Source of the DNA: DATBSK01 sp964501785
GTDB lineage: Bacteria > Actinomycetota > Acidimicrobiia > IMCC26256 > PALSA-555
Direction: 5' to 3'
Assembly (NCBI GenBank): GCA_964501785.1
Contig: CAZCUD010000018.1
Location: 1 to 64,000, forward strand
DNA length: 64,000 nt
Program-made: the position numbers and the translations under genes
Shown here: positions 9,329 through 17,996 of the stretch, one piece after another
Layout: the number at the start of each line of letters is the position of its first letter
Position numbering within the stretch: the stretch's first letter is position 1
Notes under the pieces: model-generated
The model's database searches: none
The model's input: the letters and a program-made list of their open reading frames with translations, nothing else
What the model was told of the DNA's origin: nothing

Positions 9329-9366
9329 AACGTAGCGCCCCCGACCGCCGCGGCCGCTCCTACGAT
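9329..9366. promoter_or_regulatory. Divergent leaderless promoters
   Basis: Minus-strand TACGTT (9329-9334) serves the methyltransferase and plus-strand TACGAT (9361-9366) serves the PIG-L gene. Both lie 7-9 nt from their start codons, so the whole intergenic region is only 54 bp. Confidence 0.6.
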
Positions 9367-9375
9367 CGGGGGCGG

Positions 9376-10116
9376 ATGACGGCGGATCCCACCTCGGGCG
9401 ATCTCGGATCGCTGCTCGTCGCGTTCGCGCATCCCGACGACGAGGCCTACCTCGCCGGCGCGCTCATGGCGATCGCGTCCGACGCGGGCCGTCGGGTCGT
9501 GTGCGTGACCGCGACCTACGGCGAGCTGGGGTTCCCCGATGACGACGAGCGCAGCGTCGAGGAGCGCATCGGCATCCGGCGCGCCGAGATGGAGGCGAGC
9601 CTGCGCATCCTCGGTGTCGACGAGCACCACTGGCTCGGGTACCCCGACGGCAGCTGTGCCGACCTCGCGCCCGCCGAGCCTTCTGCCCGGTTGCGCGACC
9701 TGATCGACGAGGTCGGCCCCGACGCGGTGCTGACGTTCGGTCCCGACGGCGGGACGTACCACGACGACCACATCGCGGTCGGCCGCTGGACGACGCTGGC
9801 CTGCTCCGCGGCCGCGGCGACACCGCGGCTGCTCTACTCCGCGAACACGCCCGAGAAGGTCGCCCGCTGGGAGGCGGCGGTGCCCATGGGCGGCGTGATG
9901 ATGGACGACGCGCTCGCCCCGGCCGCGACCGAACCGGAGGAGCTCGCCGTCTGCTTCGTCGCCGACGACGAGCTCGTCGACCGCAAGGTCGCCGCGCTGC
10001 GGGCCCAGGCCAGCCAGGTGGAGCCCCTCGTCGAGCAGGCGGGCCTCGCCGGGTTCCGCGAGCTGGTCCGCGACGAGCTGTACCGAGCGCCGCGGCCCGA
10101 CGACTGGGCCGGCTGA
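9376..10116 (+). CDS. PIG-L family (LmbE-like) zinc deacetylase
   Basis: The family removes N-acyl groups from N-acetylglucosamine-linked substrates or cleaves mycothiol conjugates (MshB, Mca). The 246-residue protein has the zinc motif AHPDDE at 18-23 and the second motif YHDDH further on. The ATG at 9376 sits 9 nt after TACGAT; the open frame extends upstream without start signals. Which family member it is (MshB, Mca or another) cannot be decided here. Confidence 0.88.
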   Translation: MTADPTSGDLGSLLVAFAHPDDEAYLAGALMAIASDAGRRVVCVTATYGELGFPDDDERSVEERIGIRRAEMEASLRILGVDEHHWLGYPDGSCADLAPAEPSARLRDLIDEVGPDAVLTFGPDGGTYHDDHIAVGRWTTLACSAAAATPRLLYSANTPEKVARWEAAVPMGGVMMDDALAPAATEPEELAVCFVADDELVDRKVAALRAQASQVEPLVEQAGLAGFRELVRDELYRAPRPDDWAG

Positions 10117-10148
10117 GGCCTGTCACACCCGGTCGGTACCCTCGACCC

Positions 10149-11285
10149 ATGGCCCTCGAGACCCACCCCGGCGACACCGGCAGCGATGCGGGCACGGCGC
10201 GCGACCCGGGCACGGCGCTCGAGGTGAGCCGGGCCCACGCCGGGGCCGACGCCTACGTCGGTGGCGGAGTGCGCCGCCGCGAGGAGCGCGAGGCCGAGCT
10301 CGACGAGACGCTCGCACCGGGTGCCACCCGGGCCGTCGGCGCGGGCACGCGCGCTCGGCCCGAGGAGCCCGATCCCTATCGCCTGTGCTTCGAGCGCGAC
10401 CTCGACCGCATCAAGCACTCACGCCCGTGGCGACGTCTCGCGGGCAAGTGCCAGGTGTTCGTCGCCCCCGAAGACGACCATCTCCGCACCCGTCTGACGC
10501 ACGCCGTCGAGGTCGCGCAGGTCGCGGTCGGCATCGCCCGCGCCGCCGAGCTCAACGTCGCGCTCACCGAGGCGATCGCGCTCGCACACGACTGCGGGCA
10601 CGGCCCTGCGGGGCACGCGTCCGAGGAGGCGTTCTCCCCGTACCTCCCCGCGACCGGCTACGACCACGCGGTCTACGGTGCCGACGTCACGCTCGCCGAG
10701 CTCAACCTGTGCGCCGAGACGCTCGACGGTGTGCGCAACCACTCGTGGCGGCGCCCGCCGCCGGCCACCCCCGAGGGCGAGGTGGTGGCGTGGGCCGACC
10801 GCATCGCGTACGTGTGCCACGACTTCGAGGACGCGGTCCGCGCCGGCATCCTGGTGCCGGGCGACCTGCCGCCGGCGGTCGCCGAGGTCGTCGGCGCCCG
10901 CCGCAGCGAGCAGATCGGCACGTTCGTCCTCGCGGTGCTCGAGGCGATCGAGCGCACCGGGCACGTCGGCATGACCGAGCCCGCGGCCGGGGCGCTCCAG
11001 GCCTTCCGCGACTTCAACTTCGAGCGCATCTACCTGCGCCCTGCCTCGCGTCGTCAGGCCGAGCGGGTCATCCGGCTCCTGCGCGGGTTGGTCGAGCACT
11101 TCGCGGACTCGCCCGCTCGACTGCCCGACGCCGGTGGCCCGGCGGCGACCCGGGTCGAGGCCGGGTCGCCCGAGGCCGCCGCGCTCGCGGTGCGCTACGT
11201 GAGCGGCATGACCGACCGCTTCGCGCTGGGCCTGGGGGTCGAGCTCCTCGGCTGGCGCCCCGACGACCTCCCCCGCGGGGTCTGA
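10149..11285 (+). CDS. dgt: dGTPase-like dNTP triphosphohydrolase
   Basis: It hydrolyses dNTPs to deoxynucleosides and triphosphate. The 378-residue protein has the HD-domain metal ligands in RLTHAVEV and HDCGHGPAGH, and an ERDLDRIKHSRPWRRLAGKCQVF stretch typical of the family. The N-terminal 60 residues are low complexity. TACCCT (10137-10142) precedes the ATG by exactly 6 nt, so the mRNA is probably leaderless. The dgt-dnaG-rpoD order is a known actinobacterial arrangement. Confidence 0.93.
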   Translation: MALETHPGDTGSDAGTARDPGTALEVSRAHAGADAYVGGGVRRREEREAELDETLAPGATRAVGAGTRARPEEPDPYRLCFERDLDRIKHSRPWRRLAGKCQVFVAPEDDHLRTRLTHAVEVAQVAVGIARAAELNVALTEAIALAHDCGHGPAGHASEEAFSPYLPATGYDHAVYGADVTLAELNLCAETLDGVRNHSWRRPPPATPEGEVVAWADRIAYVCHDFEDAVRAGILVPGDLPPAVAEVVGARRSEQIGTFVLAVLEAIERTGHVGMTEPAAGALQAFRDFNFERIYLRPASRRQAERVIRLLRGLVEHFADSPARLPDAGGPAATRVEAGSPEAAALAVRYVSGMTDRFALGLGVELLGWRPDDLPRGV

Positions 11286-11335
11286 GCGCGAGGTCGGTGG
11301 GCGCCACGCCCGGGCCCACGCCGTAGTCTCGGCGC

Positions 11336-13201
11336 GTGGGCATCGTCGACGAGGACATCGCCCGGGTCCGGGATCAGACCGACCTGGTGGCGCTCGTCGG
11401 CGAGAAGGTGGCGCTCCGACGCGTCGGCCAGCGCTTCGTCGGCCTCTGCCCGTTCCACCAGGAGAAGTCGCCGTCATTCGGGGTCAACCCGCAGATGGGT
11501 TTCTGGCACTGCTTCGGCTGCCAGCGATCGGGCGACGCGATCACCTGGGTGCGCGAGACGGAAGGGCTCGACTTCGTCGACGCGGTCGAGGAGCTCGCCA
11601 AGCGCGCGGGAGTCACGCTCCGCTACGACGATCGCACCCGCAACCGCGACCGGTCGCGCCGCGATCGGCTCGTCGAAGCGGTGGCCGCGGCCGGCGCGTA
11701 CTACCACGAGCTCCTCCTCGAGTCGCCCGAGGGCGGCACCGCGCGCCGCTATCTCCGTGGCCGCGGCTTCGATGGTGACGCGGCGCGCCGGTTCGTCCTC
11801 GGGTGGGCACCCGACGACTGGGACGCGCTCGCCAAGCACCTCCAGCGCGAGAAGTTCTCCCGCGAGGACCTGACCGAGGCCGGCCTCGCGTTCGTCAACA
11901 AGGCGAACCGGCTCCAGGACCAGTTCCGGGCCCGGCTCATCTTCCCGATCTACGACGCTCGGGGTGACGCGGTCGGCTTCGGCGGGCGATCGCTCGACGA
12001 CCAGGGACCCAAGTACAAGAACTCGCCCGAGACGCCGATCTACCAGAAGAGCCGCCTGCTCTACGGCCTCAACTGGGCGAAGGCGGAGATCGTGGCCCGC
12101 AAGGAGGTCATCATCTGCGAGGGGTACACCGACGTGATGGCCTACGCGCTCGCGGGCTGCCCCAACGCGGTGGCGACCTGCGGCACCGCGCTCGCCGACG
12201 AGCACGCGAAGACCCTCAAGAACCTCGCCCGGCGGGTGGTCCTCGCGTACGACGCCGACAGCGCCGGGCAGGGCGCGGCCGAGCGCTGGTACCGGTGGGA
12301 GTCCGAGCTCGACCTCGAGGTGCGGGTCGCCGACCTGCCGGCCGGCAAGGACCCGGGCGACCTCTGGCGCGACGACAAGGAGCGGCTCCCGGCCTCGATC
12401 GAGCGCGCCGAGCCCTTCCTCCAGTTCCGCGTCGGGCGCGTGCTCGACGCGGCCGACCTGTCGACGATCGAGGGTCGGGCCCGCGCCGCGGCCGCGGCGT
12501 CGGCGATCGTCGCCGAGCACCCGAGCGACCTCGTCCGCGACCAGTACGCGGTCCAGCTCGCGGAGCGCCTCGACCTGGCGGCCGACAGCGTCCGGGCGCA
12601 GATCGCGCGCGGCGGTGCGCCCGATCCGAGCCGCGCGCCCGCGCGCCGCGGTGACGAGCCGCCGCCTCCGGAGCCCGACGACTACGGAAGCCCGCCGCCC
12701 GTGCAGGTGGCGCGGCGCGAGGCCGACGTGCTCCTGTGGGCGATCCACGAGCCCGCGCTCGTCAGCGACTGGCTCAACGAGTCGCTCTTCCTCGACCCGA
12801 TCGCTCGCGACGCGTACCGCGTGCTGATCGAGACCGAGAACGTGCACGACGCGATCGACACCGCCGAGGGGCCCGCGCGCCGGCTGCTCGAGCGGCTCGC
12901 CGTCGAAGAGCCCCGGGCCGACGCCGAGCCCGAGACGCAGGCGGCGCGCCTCATCGCGTACACGGTCGAGCCGGTCGCCAAGCGGCTGCTCGCGCGCATG
13001 CTTCGCGACGACGACGCGGATGCGAGTGCGGTCAAGGCCCAGGTCGACGTGCTCGCGCACGCGCGCGAGATCGGGGAGTGGGATGACGCCCGGGACGCCG
13101 CGAGGCAGTTGGTAGGGTGGATCGTCCACGAGGCCCGACCGGCCCCCGCGTCTGCGGAGGGGGTGCTCGTGGACGCAGAGGTGGTGGAGCAGCCGACGTG
13201 A
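11336..13201 (+). CDS. dnaG: DNA primase
   Basis: It synthesises RNA primers at the replication fork. The 621-residue protein has the CHC2 zinc finger (Cys38, His41, Cys59, Cys62), the RNA polymerase core with a TOPRIM motif (CEGYTDVMA near 262, then AYDADSAGQ), and a C-terminal helicase-binding domain. TAGTCT (11324-11329) lies 6 nt before the GTG start, indicating a leaderless mRNA. The last four bases (GTGA) overlap the sigma factor start, so the two are translationally coupled. Confidence 0.96.
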   Translation: MGIVDEDIARVRDQTDLVALVGEKVALRRVGQRFVGLCPFHQEKSPSFGVNPQMGFWHCFGCQRSGDAITWVRETEGLDFVDAVEELAKRAGVTLRYDDRTRNRDRSRRDRLVEAVAAAGAYYHELLLESPEGGTARRYLRGRGFDGDAARRFVLGWAPDDWDALAKHLQREKFSREDLTEAGLAFVNKANRLQDQFRARLIFPIYDARGDAVGFGGRSLDDQGPKYKNSPETPIYQKSRLLYGLNWAKAEIVARKEVIICEGYTDVMAYALAGCPNAVATCGTALADEHAKTLKNLARRVVLAYDADSAGQGAAERWYRWESELDLEVRVADLPAGKDPGDLWRDDKERLPASIERAEPFLQFRVGRVLDAADLSTIEGRARAAAAASAIVAEHPSDLVRDQYAVQLAERLDLAADSVRAQIARGGAPDPSRAPARRGDEPPPPEPDDYGSPPPVQVARREADVLLWAIHEPALVSDWLNESLFLDPIARDAYRVLIETENVHDAIDTAEGPARRLLERLAVEEPRADAEPETQAARLIAYTVEPVAKRLLARMLRDDDADASAVKAQVDVLAHAREIGEWDDARDAARQLVGWIVHEARPAPASAEGVLVDAEVVEQPT

Positions 13202-14718
13202 CCGGATCCGGCGTCGCGAGTCAGCACGTGATCGACGATGCTGCGATCGACGCGCTCGTCGCGAGGTCGAACGACGGCGTCGTCACCTCGGCGCAGGTCT
13301 TCGACGCGTTCCCCGGCTTCGAGCCCGAGACCGCGGAGCTCCTCGCGCTCCAGGAGCAGCTCCGGGCGCGAGGTGTCGAGTGGGTCGACGAGGTCACCGA
13401 GGAGCTCACCCACGAGGACTCGTTGCGTGCCGCGCCGGCCCGTCCGCGGGCGCGCCGCACGGCCGCCGAGCGCCTCGACGACGCGCTCGAAGCGGGGCGC
13501 GACCGTGGCGAAGGCGGCTCGTTCGACCCGGTGCGCATGTACCTCAAGGAGATCGGCAAGGTCCGGCTGCTGACCGCCGACGAGGAGAAGGCGCTCGCGC
13601 GCCGCATCGAAGGGGGCGCGCACGCCTATGCGGCGACGAGCCCCGACGACGAAGAGGTCGTCGACGACAACCCCGACTTCGCGAAGCGCCAGTCGACTCG
13701 CAGCGCGCTCCAGCGCGCCCTCGAGCTCGGCCACCTGGTCCGCGCGAGCGGCCACCTCGACCCCGGGCCGGCGGGCGAGGTCGACCAGATCGACAGCCTG
13801 CTCGAGGCCGAGCTCACCAAGCTCTTGCCCAAGCCCGTCGAGGCCGCGGCGGGCGGGCCCCGCAACGCGACCAAGACCGACGAGAACTTCCACCAGATCA
13901 TCGTCCTCGCCGATCAGATCGCCGCGAAGCTCGACGCGTCGTCCGACACCTACGCCCGGGTCACCGACATCCGCGCCCTCGTCGACGGCGAGCTCGCCAA
14001 GCAGCAGCTCACCAACGCCAACCTGCGCCTCGTGGTGTCGATCGCCAAGCGCTACGTCGGGCGCGGGATGGCGCTGCTCGACCTCGTGCAGGAAGGCAAC
14101 CTCGGTCTGATCCGTGCGGTCGAGAAGTTCGACTACACGAAGGGGTTCAAGTTCTCGACCTACGCGACGTGGTGGATCCGCCAGGCCATCACCCGCGCGA
14201 TCGCCGACCAGGCGCGCACGATCCGCATCCCGGTGCACATGGTCGAGACCATGAACAAGGTGCTGCGGGTGCAGCGCCAGATGCTCCAGGAGCTCGGCCG
14301 AGAGCCGACCGTGGAGGAGGTCGCACGCAAGGTCGACCTGACGCCCGACAAGGTGCGGGAGATCCAGCGCATCTCCCAGGAGCCCCTGTCGCTCGAGACC
14401 CCCGTCGGCGAGGAGGACGACAGCTCGCTCGGCGACTTCGTCCCCGACGAGAGCGCGGTGTCGCCCGACTTCGCCGCCGAGCGCGAGCGACTGAAGGACG
14501 AGATCGAGCGCGCCCTGCTCGAGCTCACCCCCCGCGAGCAGCAGGTGATGCGGCTGCGGTTCGGCCTCGACGACGGTCAGGTGCGCACGCTCGAGGAAGT
14601 CGGCCGCGAGTTCGGCGTCACCCGCGAGCGCATCCGCCAGATCGAGTCGAAGACGCTGGCGAAGCTGCGTCACCCGACGCGCTCGCAGCGCCTGCGCGAC
14701 TACCTCGAAGAGGCCTGA
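13198..14718 (+). CDS. rpoD: Principal RNA polymerase sigma factor (sigma-70) with an enlarged spacer
   Basis: The protein has 506 residues. Region 1.1-like sequence is at 15-65, region 1.2 at 110-139 (DPVRMYLKEIGKVRLLTADEE), regions 2.1-2.4 from about 271 (NLRLVVSIAKRYVGRGM, then the KFSTYATWWIRQAI -10 recognition helix), region 3 near 360 and region 4.2 with VTRERIRQIE at the end. Between 1.2 and 2.1 lies an unusual 125-residue segment (about 141-268) with a charged first half and a helical second half. GTG 13198 overlaps dnaG by 4 nt; upstream codons in this frame lie inside dnaG. It should recognise the TANNNT -10 boxes seen throughout the window. Confidence 0.95.
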   Translation: MTGSGVASQHVIDDAAIDALVARSNDGVVTSAQVFDAFPGFEPETAELLALQEQLRARGVEWVDEVTEELTHEDSLRAAPARPRARRTAAERLDDALEAGRDRGEGGSFDPVRMYLKEIGKVRLLTADEEKALARRIEGGAHAYAATSPDDEEVVDDNPDFAKRQSTRSALQRALELGHLVRASGHLDPGPAGEVDQIDSLLEAELTKLLPKPVEAAAGGPRNATKTDENFHQIIVLADQIAAKLDASSDTYARVTDIRALVDGELAKQQLTNANLRLVVSIAKRYVGRGMALLDLVQEGNLGLIRAVEKFDYTKGFKFSTYATWWIRQAITRAIADQARTIRIPVHMVETMNKVLRVQRQMLQELGREPTVEEVARKVDLTPDKVREIQRISQEPLSLETPVGEEDDSSLGDFVPDESAVSPDFAAERERLKDEIERALLELTPREQQVMRLRFGLDDGQVRTLEEVGREFGVTRERIRQIESKTLAKLRHPTRSQRLRDYLEEA

Positions 14719-14727
14719 CCGACCCGC

Positions 14728-14770
14728 TTGGAGATCGTCGGCGTCCGAATCGGGCGCCTACGACCTCCAA
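14728..14770. terminator. Bidirectional hairpin terminator after rpoD
   Basis: TTGGAGATCGTCGGCG and CGCCTACGACCTCCAA form a 16-bp stem with two mismatches and an 11-nt loop. It lies between rpoD and a convergent gene. Confidence 0.6.
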
Positions 14771-14780
14771 AGGGGAGTGG

Positions 14781-15272
14781 TCAGCTGGTGATCGGCTCGC
14801 CGTCGGCGCCGACGACGTGCCACACGCCGCCCACGCCCTGGCCCGCGGTGTCGCCGGGCTCGGCGTCGCCGCTGAACTCGTAGAGCAGTCGGCTGTTGTA
14901 GGTGGCCTGGCCACCACCGCCGATCCCCGCGAGCGACTGGTCGAGGCCCTTGCCGACCTTCGGCTTGCGGTCGGGCGCGTAGGCGGGCCAGGCGTCGGCG
15001 CACGCGTCGACGCACTTCGGCGCGACGGTGTCGGTGCCGTCGGGATCGAACACGTACAGCGTGTTGCCCTTGGTCGTCACGAGGATGCGCCCGAGGTCGG
15101 TCTTGGCGACCTTGATCGTGGGCTTCTTCTGCTTCTTCTTGCCGTCGACGACGCTCGCGGCGCGCTCGCTCGGTGCATCGGCGAGCGCCGCCGTGCCGGT
15201 TGCGAGCCCCGCGCCGGCGGCGAGGGCTACGGCGAGCGCGAGTCGGGCGAACGTTCTGGTCATCCTGGTCAT
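14781..15272 (-). CDS. Secreted repeat protein with Y-x4-D-type motifs (COG4315 / Lipoprotein_15 family)
   Basis: A signal peptide (about 1-31, ending ALA) is followed by a basic KKKQKKP stretch and two family motifs: GNTLYVFDPDG with C-x3-C-ADAWP, and RLLYEFSGD-x-PGDTxGQG with GGVWHVV at the end. The family has unknown function and is usually lipidated, but here no lipobox cysteine is seen. A GGAGG lies 4 nt before the first ATG (15272); a second ATG four codons in is also possible. The protein has 163 residues and is probably a single-gene unit. Confidence 0.85.
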   Translation of the reverse strand: MTRMTRTFARLALAVALAAGAGLATGTAALADAPSERAASVVDGKKKQKKPTIKVAKTDLGRILVTTKGNTLYVFDPDGTDTVAPKCVDACADAWPAYAPDRKPKVGKGLDQSLAGIGGGGQATYNSRLLYEFSGDAEPGDTAGQGVGGVWHVVGADGEPITS

Positions 15273-15367
15273 GGAGCCTCCGATCGACGGGGACGTCCGG
15301 TACTACGACGGTGCCCGCGCCGCGGATGGGCCGAACCGCCTCCGAGCGGCCATGCCTACCATGCGCC

Positions 15368-15440
15368 GGGGCCGTAGCTCAGTGGTCAGAGCAGGGGACT
15401 CATAATCCTTAGGTCGCAGGTTCGATCCCTGCCGGCCCCA
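15368..15440 (+). tRNA. tRNA with CAU anticodon, probably tRNA-Ile2 (lysidine type)
   Basis: It folds as a full 73-nt cloverleaf: acceptor GGGGCCG/CGGCCCC, D-stem GCUC/GAGC, anticodon loop CUCAUAA and T-arm GCAGG-UUCGAUC-CCUGC, discriminator A, with no encoded CCA. CAU can be elongator Met, initiator or Ile2. The D-loop and anticodon-arm sequence (AGUGGUNAGAGCAGG-GACUCAUAAUC) resembles the Escherichia coli Ile2 tRNA more than elongator Met, so Ile2 is preferred by inference. Confidence 0.9.
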
Positions 15441-15500
15441 CTCGCAGCGCGCTCGCCGTCTCGGCGGTGGAACGTCCAGGGCGATCACTACGGTGAGGCG

Positions 15501-16118
15501 GTGGTGCCGGATCGATCGCTCCGTCGTGACGGTGGGCCTGCGGTGGCCGCCGGCCAGCGACGGGCTCGCCGACTCGAGGCCGCGACCATCGTCTGGAACG
15601 TGGGCGAGGTGTTCGTGACGATCGGCCTCGGGATCGCGTCGGGATCGCTGGCGCTCATCGCGTTCGGCCTCGACTCCGTCGCAGAGATCTTCGCCTCGTC
15701 GGTGGTCATCTGGCATCTCCGGAGCGCGCCGGAGCCCGCCAGGACGCGCCGCGCGCTGCGTCTGGTGGCACTGGCCTTCTTCGTGCTCGCAGCCGTCTTG
15801 ATCGCCGCCGGGGTGCGGAACCTCGTCATCGAGCATCGCCCCGACGACTCGCCCTGGGGCATCGCGTACCTCGCGGTCACCGCGTGCGTGATGTTCGGCC
15901 TCGCAGTGGCGAAGCTCCGTACCAGCCGGGCGATCGACGATCATCCACTCGTGCACGAGGCCCGCGTGACGTTCCTCGACGGGACGCTGGCGGTCGCCAT
16001 CCTGCTCGCGCTCGTCCTCAACGCGACGCTCGGATGGTGGTGGGCAGACTCGCTTGCCGCGATCCTCGTCGGCGTGCTGGCGATCTCCGAGGGGATCGCG
16101 GCGCCGAAGCAGCACTGA
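15501..16118 (+). CDS. Cation-efflux (CDF)-like membrane protein
   Basis: The protein has 205 residues with five or six hydrophobic segments. It resembles the transmembrane part of cation diffusion facilitators, with GSLALIAFGLDSVAEIFAS in the second helix and HEARVTFLDGTLA before the fifth. The usual HxxxD metal pairs appear only partly (Asp in both helices), and the cytoplasmic C-terminal domain is missing, so metal transport is uncertain. TACGGT (15489-15494) lies 6 nt before the GTG start. Confidence 0.8.
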   Translation: MVPDRSLRRDGGPAVAAGQRRARRLEAATIVWNVGEVFVTIGLGIASGSLALIAFGLDSVAEIFASSVVIWHLRSAPEPARTRRALRLVALAFFVLAAVLIAAGVRNLVIEHRPDDSPWGIAYLAVTACVMFGLAVAKLRTSRAIDDHPLVHEARVTFLDGTLAVAILLALVLNATLGWWWADSLAAILVGVLAISEGIAAPKQH

Positions 16119-16232
16119 CCTGCGGGGAGCCAGCACGACGAGGCGCACGGGTGCTGATGCCGGAGCTGCGCAGCTCGCCCGGCTGGTCAGGCGTACCGTG
16201 CCGTCTCCCGGTCGATTCGGTCGGCGCGACCG

Positions 16233-16505
16233 TCAAGGAACATCGCCGCGGGCATCCGGGTCAGAGGACGGGTCGGGCAATCCGAGCTCACGGCGAACGT
16301 CACCATCGATCGCTTGCAGCTCCTGTCGCCGGTACTCCGACTCGGGCACACTGACGATCCACCAGGAGAGACCGTAGAAGGCAGCGGTGACGACGTCCGT
16401 GGGGTAGTCGTTGGCGCGGCTTGTTCGGTCGCGCTGCTCGCGATCCCACACGAACCTCCGCGCCAGCGTCATCGCCTCGCCGAAGGTGACTCGGCGCCGG
16501 TTCAC
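16233..16505 (-). CDS. Hypothetical protein, 90 residues
   Basis: I do not recognise this protein. It is soluble and rich in charged residues, with a WDREQRDRTSRANDYPTDVV stretch and an aromatic SWWIVSVPESEYRRQ stretch. Its base composition is a little less GC-rich than its neighbours. The GTG start has no clear Shine-Dalgarno sequence or -10 box, so the gene is tentative. It lies between the CDF-like gene and the flavin-reductase-like gene. Confidence 0.5.
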   Translation of the reverse strand: MNRRRVTFGEAMTLARRFVWDREQRDRTSRANDYPTDVVTAAFYGLSWWIVSVPESEYRRQELQAIDGDVRRELGLPDPSSDPDARGDVP

Positions 16506-16575
16506 CCGTGCCTCATGGTCCCGGCGCCGCGCTCGTGTGGTGGGCGCACGGGGTGTCGTCGCATGACCCTCGGCC

Positions 16576-17076
16576 TCAGGAGGCTTCTCCCTCGGCCGAC
16601 CACGTCAGGATGCCGCTGGCGTCGCCGGTCAGGAGTGCGGTGCCGGGCATGACGCGGAGGCGCCACGGGTCGAGGCGCAGCACCGCGAACTCGTCGCTCG
16701 TCGGCCCGCCCTTCCAGGCGGGGATGATCGCGGGGTCGTAGCCGACCGGCTCGGGCGCGTCCTTCAACGCCTGCCAGAGCCACTCGCGCCGCTCCAGGTC
16801 GAGGTCGAGCTCGGCCCGGCACTCGGCCGTGCACGTGTCGTGGGTCGGTGCCCAGTACGTGACCGACGCGAACGGTGAGTGCTCGAGGTGCGCGCGCTTG
16901 ACGGGAGTCGGTGCGGTGCCGACCCAGCCGACCACCTCGGTGCCGTCCCACTGCCACAACGGATGCAGGATGCGGCTGCGGGGTCGGTCGTCAGGACCCA
17001 CCGTGGCGACCGTCGCCCACACGATCCGGTGGGCCATCTCGACGAGCTCAGGTGCGACCTGCGACAGCTCACCCAT
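16576..17076 (-). CDS. Pyridoxamine 5'-phosphate oxidase-related FMN/F420-binding split-barrel protein
   Basis: The 166-residue protein has the split-barrel pattern: WATVATVGPDDRPRSRILHPLW at the N-terminus, then VGWVGTAPTPVKRAHLEHSPFASVTYW and a C-terminal strand around LRLDPWRLRVMPG. Such proteins bind FMN or F420 and reduce small molecules or detoxify; the exact role is unknown. The ATG at 17076 was chosen by homology of the N-terminal strand; a longer frame upstream overlaps the next gene. It is 19 nt downstream of a small membrane protein gene and is probably in operon with it. Confidence 0.8.
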   Translation of the reverse strand: MGELSQVAPELVEMAHRIVWATVATVGPDDRPRSRILHPLWQWDGTEVVGWVGTAPTPVKRAHLEHSPFASVTYWAPTHDTCTAECRAELDLDLERREWLWQALKDAPEPVGYDPAIIPAWKGGPTSDEFAVLRLDPWRLRVMPGTALLTGDASGILTWSAEGEAS

Positions 17077-17095
17077 CGTCGGTTCGCCGCCGGCG

Positions 17096-17305
17096 TCAGT
17101 TCGGCGACGGGGGCACGACCGCGTCGGGGGGCGCAGTCGTGCGCTCGCGCAGCCGCTCGAGCCCCAGCTCGTAGGCCGCCTGCACCTTTGCGAGCGGGGT
17201 GTGCGCGACGAGCCCGCGCAGCTGCTCGTAGCGCTCTCGTCCTGCACGAGCACCGAGGTAGTAGCCCGCGGCGAACCCGACGATGAGACCCAGACGCAGC
17301 TTCAT
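17096..17305 (-). CDS. Small membrane-anchored protein (YtxH-like)
   Basis: The 69-residue protein has one N-terminal hydrophobic segment with the actinobacterial signature GFAAGYYLGARAGRERYEQLR, then a charged amphipathic helix and a Pro-rich end. The function is unknown. It precedes the split-barrel gene on the same strand. A weak CACCAT lies 7 nt before the ATG on the minus strand. Confidence 0.75.
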   Translation of the reverse strand: MKLRLGLIVGFAAGYYLGARAGRERYEQLRGLVAHTPLAKVQAAYELGLERLRERTTAPPDAVVPPSPN

Positions 17306-17345
17306 GCCGACGATGGTGTCACACCCCCTCCATAGCGTCGAACTC

Positions 17346-17996
17346 GTGGGCTACCGCGGCAAGGTCCGAGAGCAACAGGAGGCGAAGCGCCTGCGCGCGG
17401 CTGGCCGCACGCTCCAACAGATCGCCGACGAGCTCGGAGTGTCGAAGTCGTCCGTGTCCCTCTGGGTCCGCGACGTCCCCTTCACCCCGTCCAAGCGCCG
17501 GTACGGGCCGCACGCGCGGTTCCATCCTTGGAAGGAGCGGCGTCTCAGGGAGATCGCCGAATGTGATCTCTTGGGCGCCGAACGAATCGGTGTGATGAGC
17601 GAGGAGGCTTTCTTCGTGGCGGGAGTTGCGCTGTACGCAGGCGAGGGCGCCAAGGCAGACCATTCAGTCATGTTCGCGAACACGGACGCTCGGATGATCG
17701 CCTTCTTCTGCGCGTGGTTGCGTCGATTCTTCGACTTCGATGAGTCGCGACTCCGAGTGCGCGTGTATCTGCACGAGGGCCTCGATCTCGACGCCGCCCA
17801 GACCTTCTGGTCCGAAGTGACTGCGATACCGCTCACGCAATTCGGCAAGGCTCATCGACCAAGCGCCAACCCCGGCATCAGCAAGACGAAGCATGAGAAC
17901 GGGTGCTGCTACGTCTCGATCTCGTGTTCGCGAACCCATCGGCTCATCATGGGCGCGATGCGTGCCCTGCTATCGTCAGAAGCGATTCCGGGGTAG
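17346..17996 (+). CDS. HTH protein with a LAGLIDADG-like endonuclease domain, overlapping tRNA-Asn
   Basis: A helix-turn-helix (about 22-44, TLQQIADELGVSKSSVSLWV) is followed by a domain opening with FFVAGVALYAGEGAK (89-103), which resembles a LAGLIDADG helix with the acidic residue in GEG. Then come SVMFANTDARMIAFFCAWL and a Tyr-containing strand. Proteins of this build are found in actinobacteria and resemble homing endonucleases; nuclease activity is not shown. The GTG at 17346 follows TAGCGT (17333-17338) with a 7-nt spacer; the earlier ATG at 17283 has no signal. The TAG stop lies inside the tRNA-Asn gene. Base composition is lower in GC than the neighbours, suggesting transfer. Confidence 0.8.
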   Translation: MGYRGKVREQQEAKRLRAAGRTLQQIADELGVSKSSVSLWVRDVPFTPSKRRYGPHARFHPWKERRLREIAECDLLGAERIGVMSEEAFFVAGVALYAGEGAKADHSVMFANTDARMIAFFCAWLRRFFDFDESRLRVRVYLHEGLDLDAAQTFWSEVTAIPLTQFGKAHRPSANPGISKTKHENGCCYVSISCSRTHRLIMGAMRALLSSEAIPG

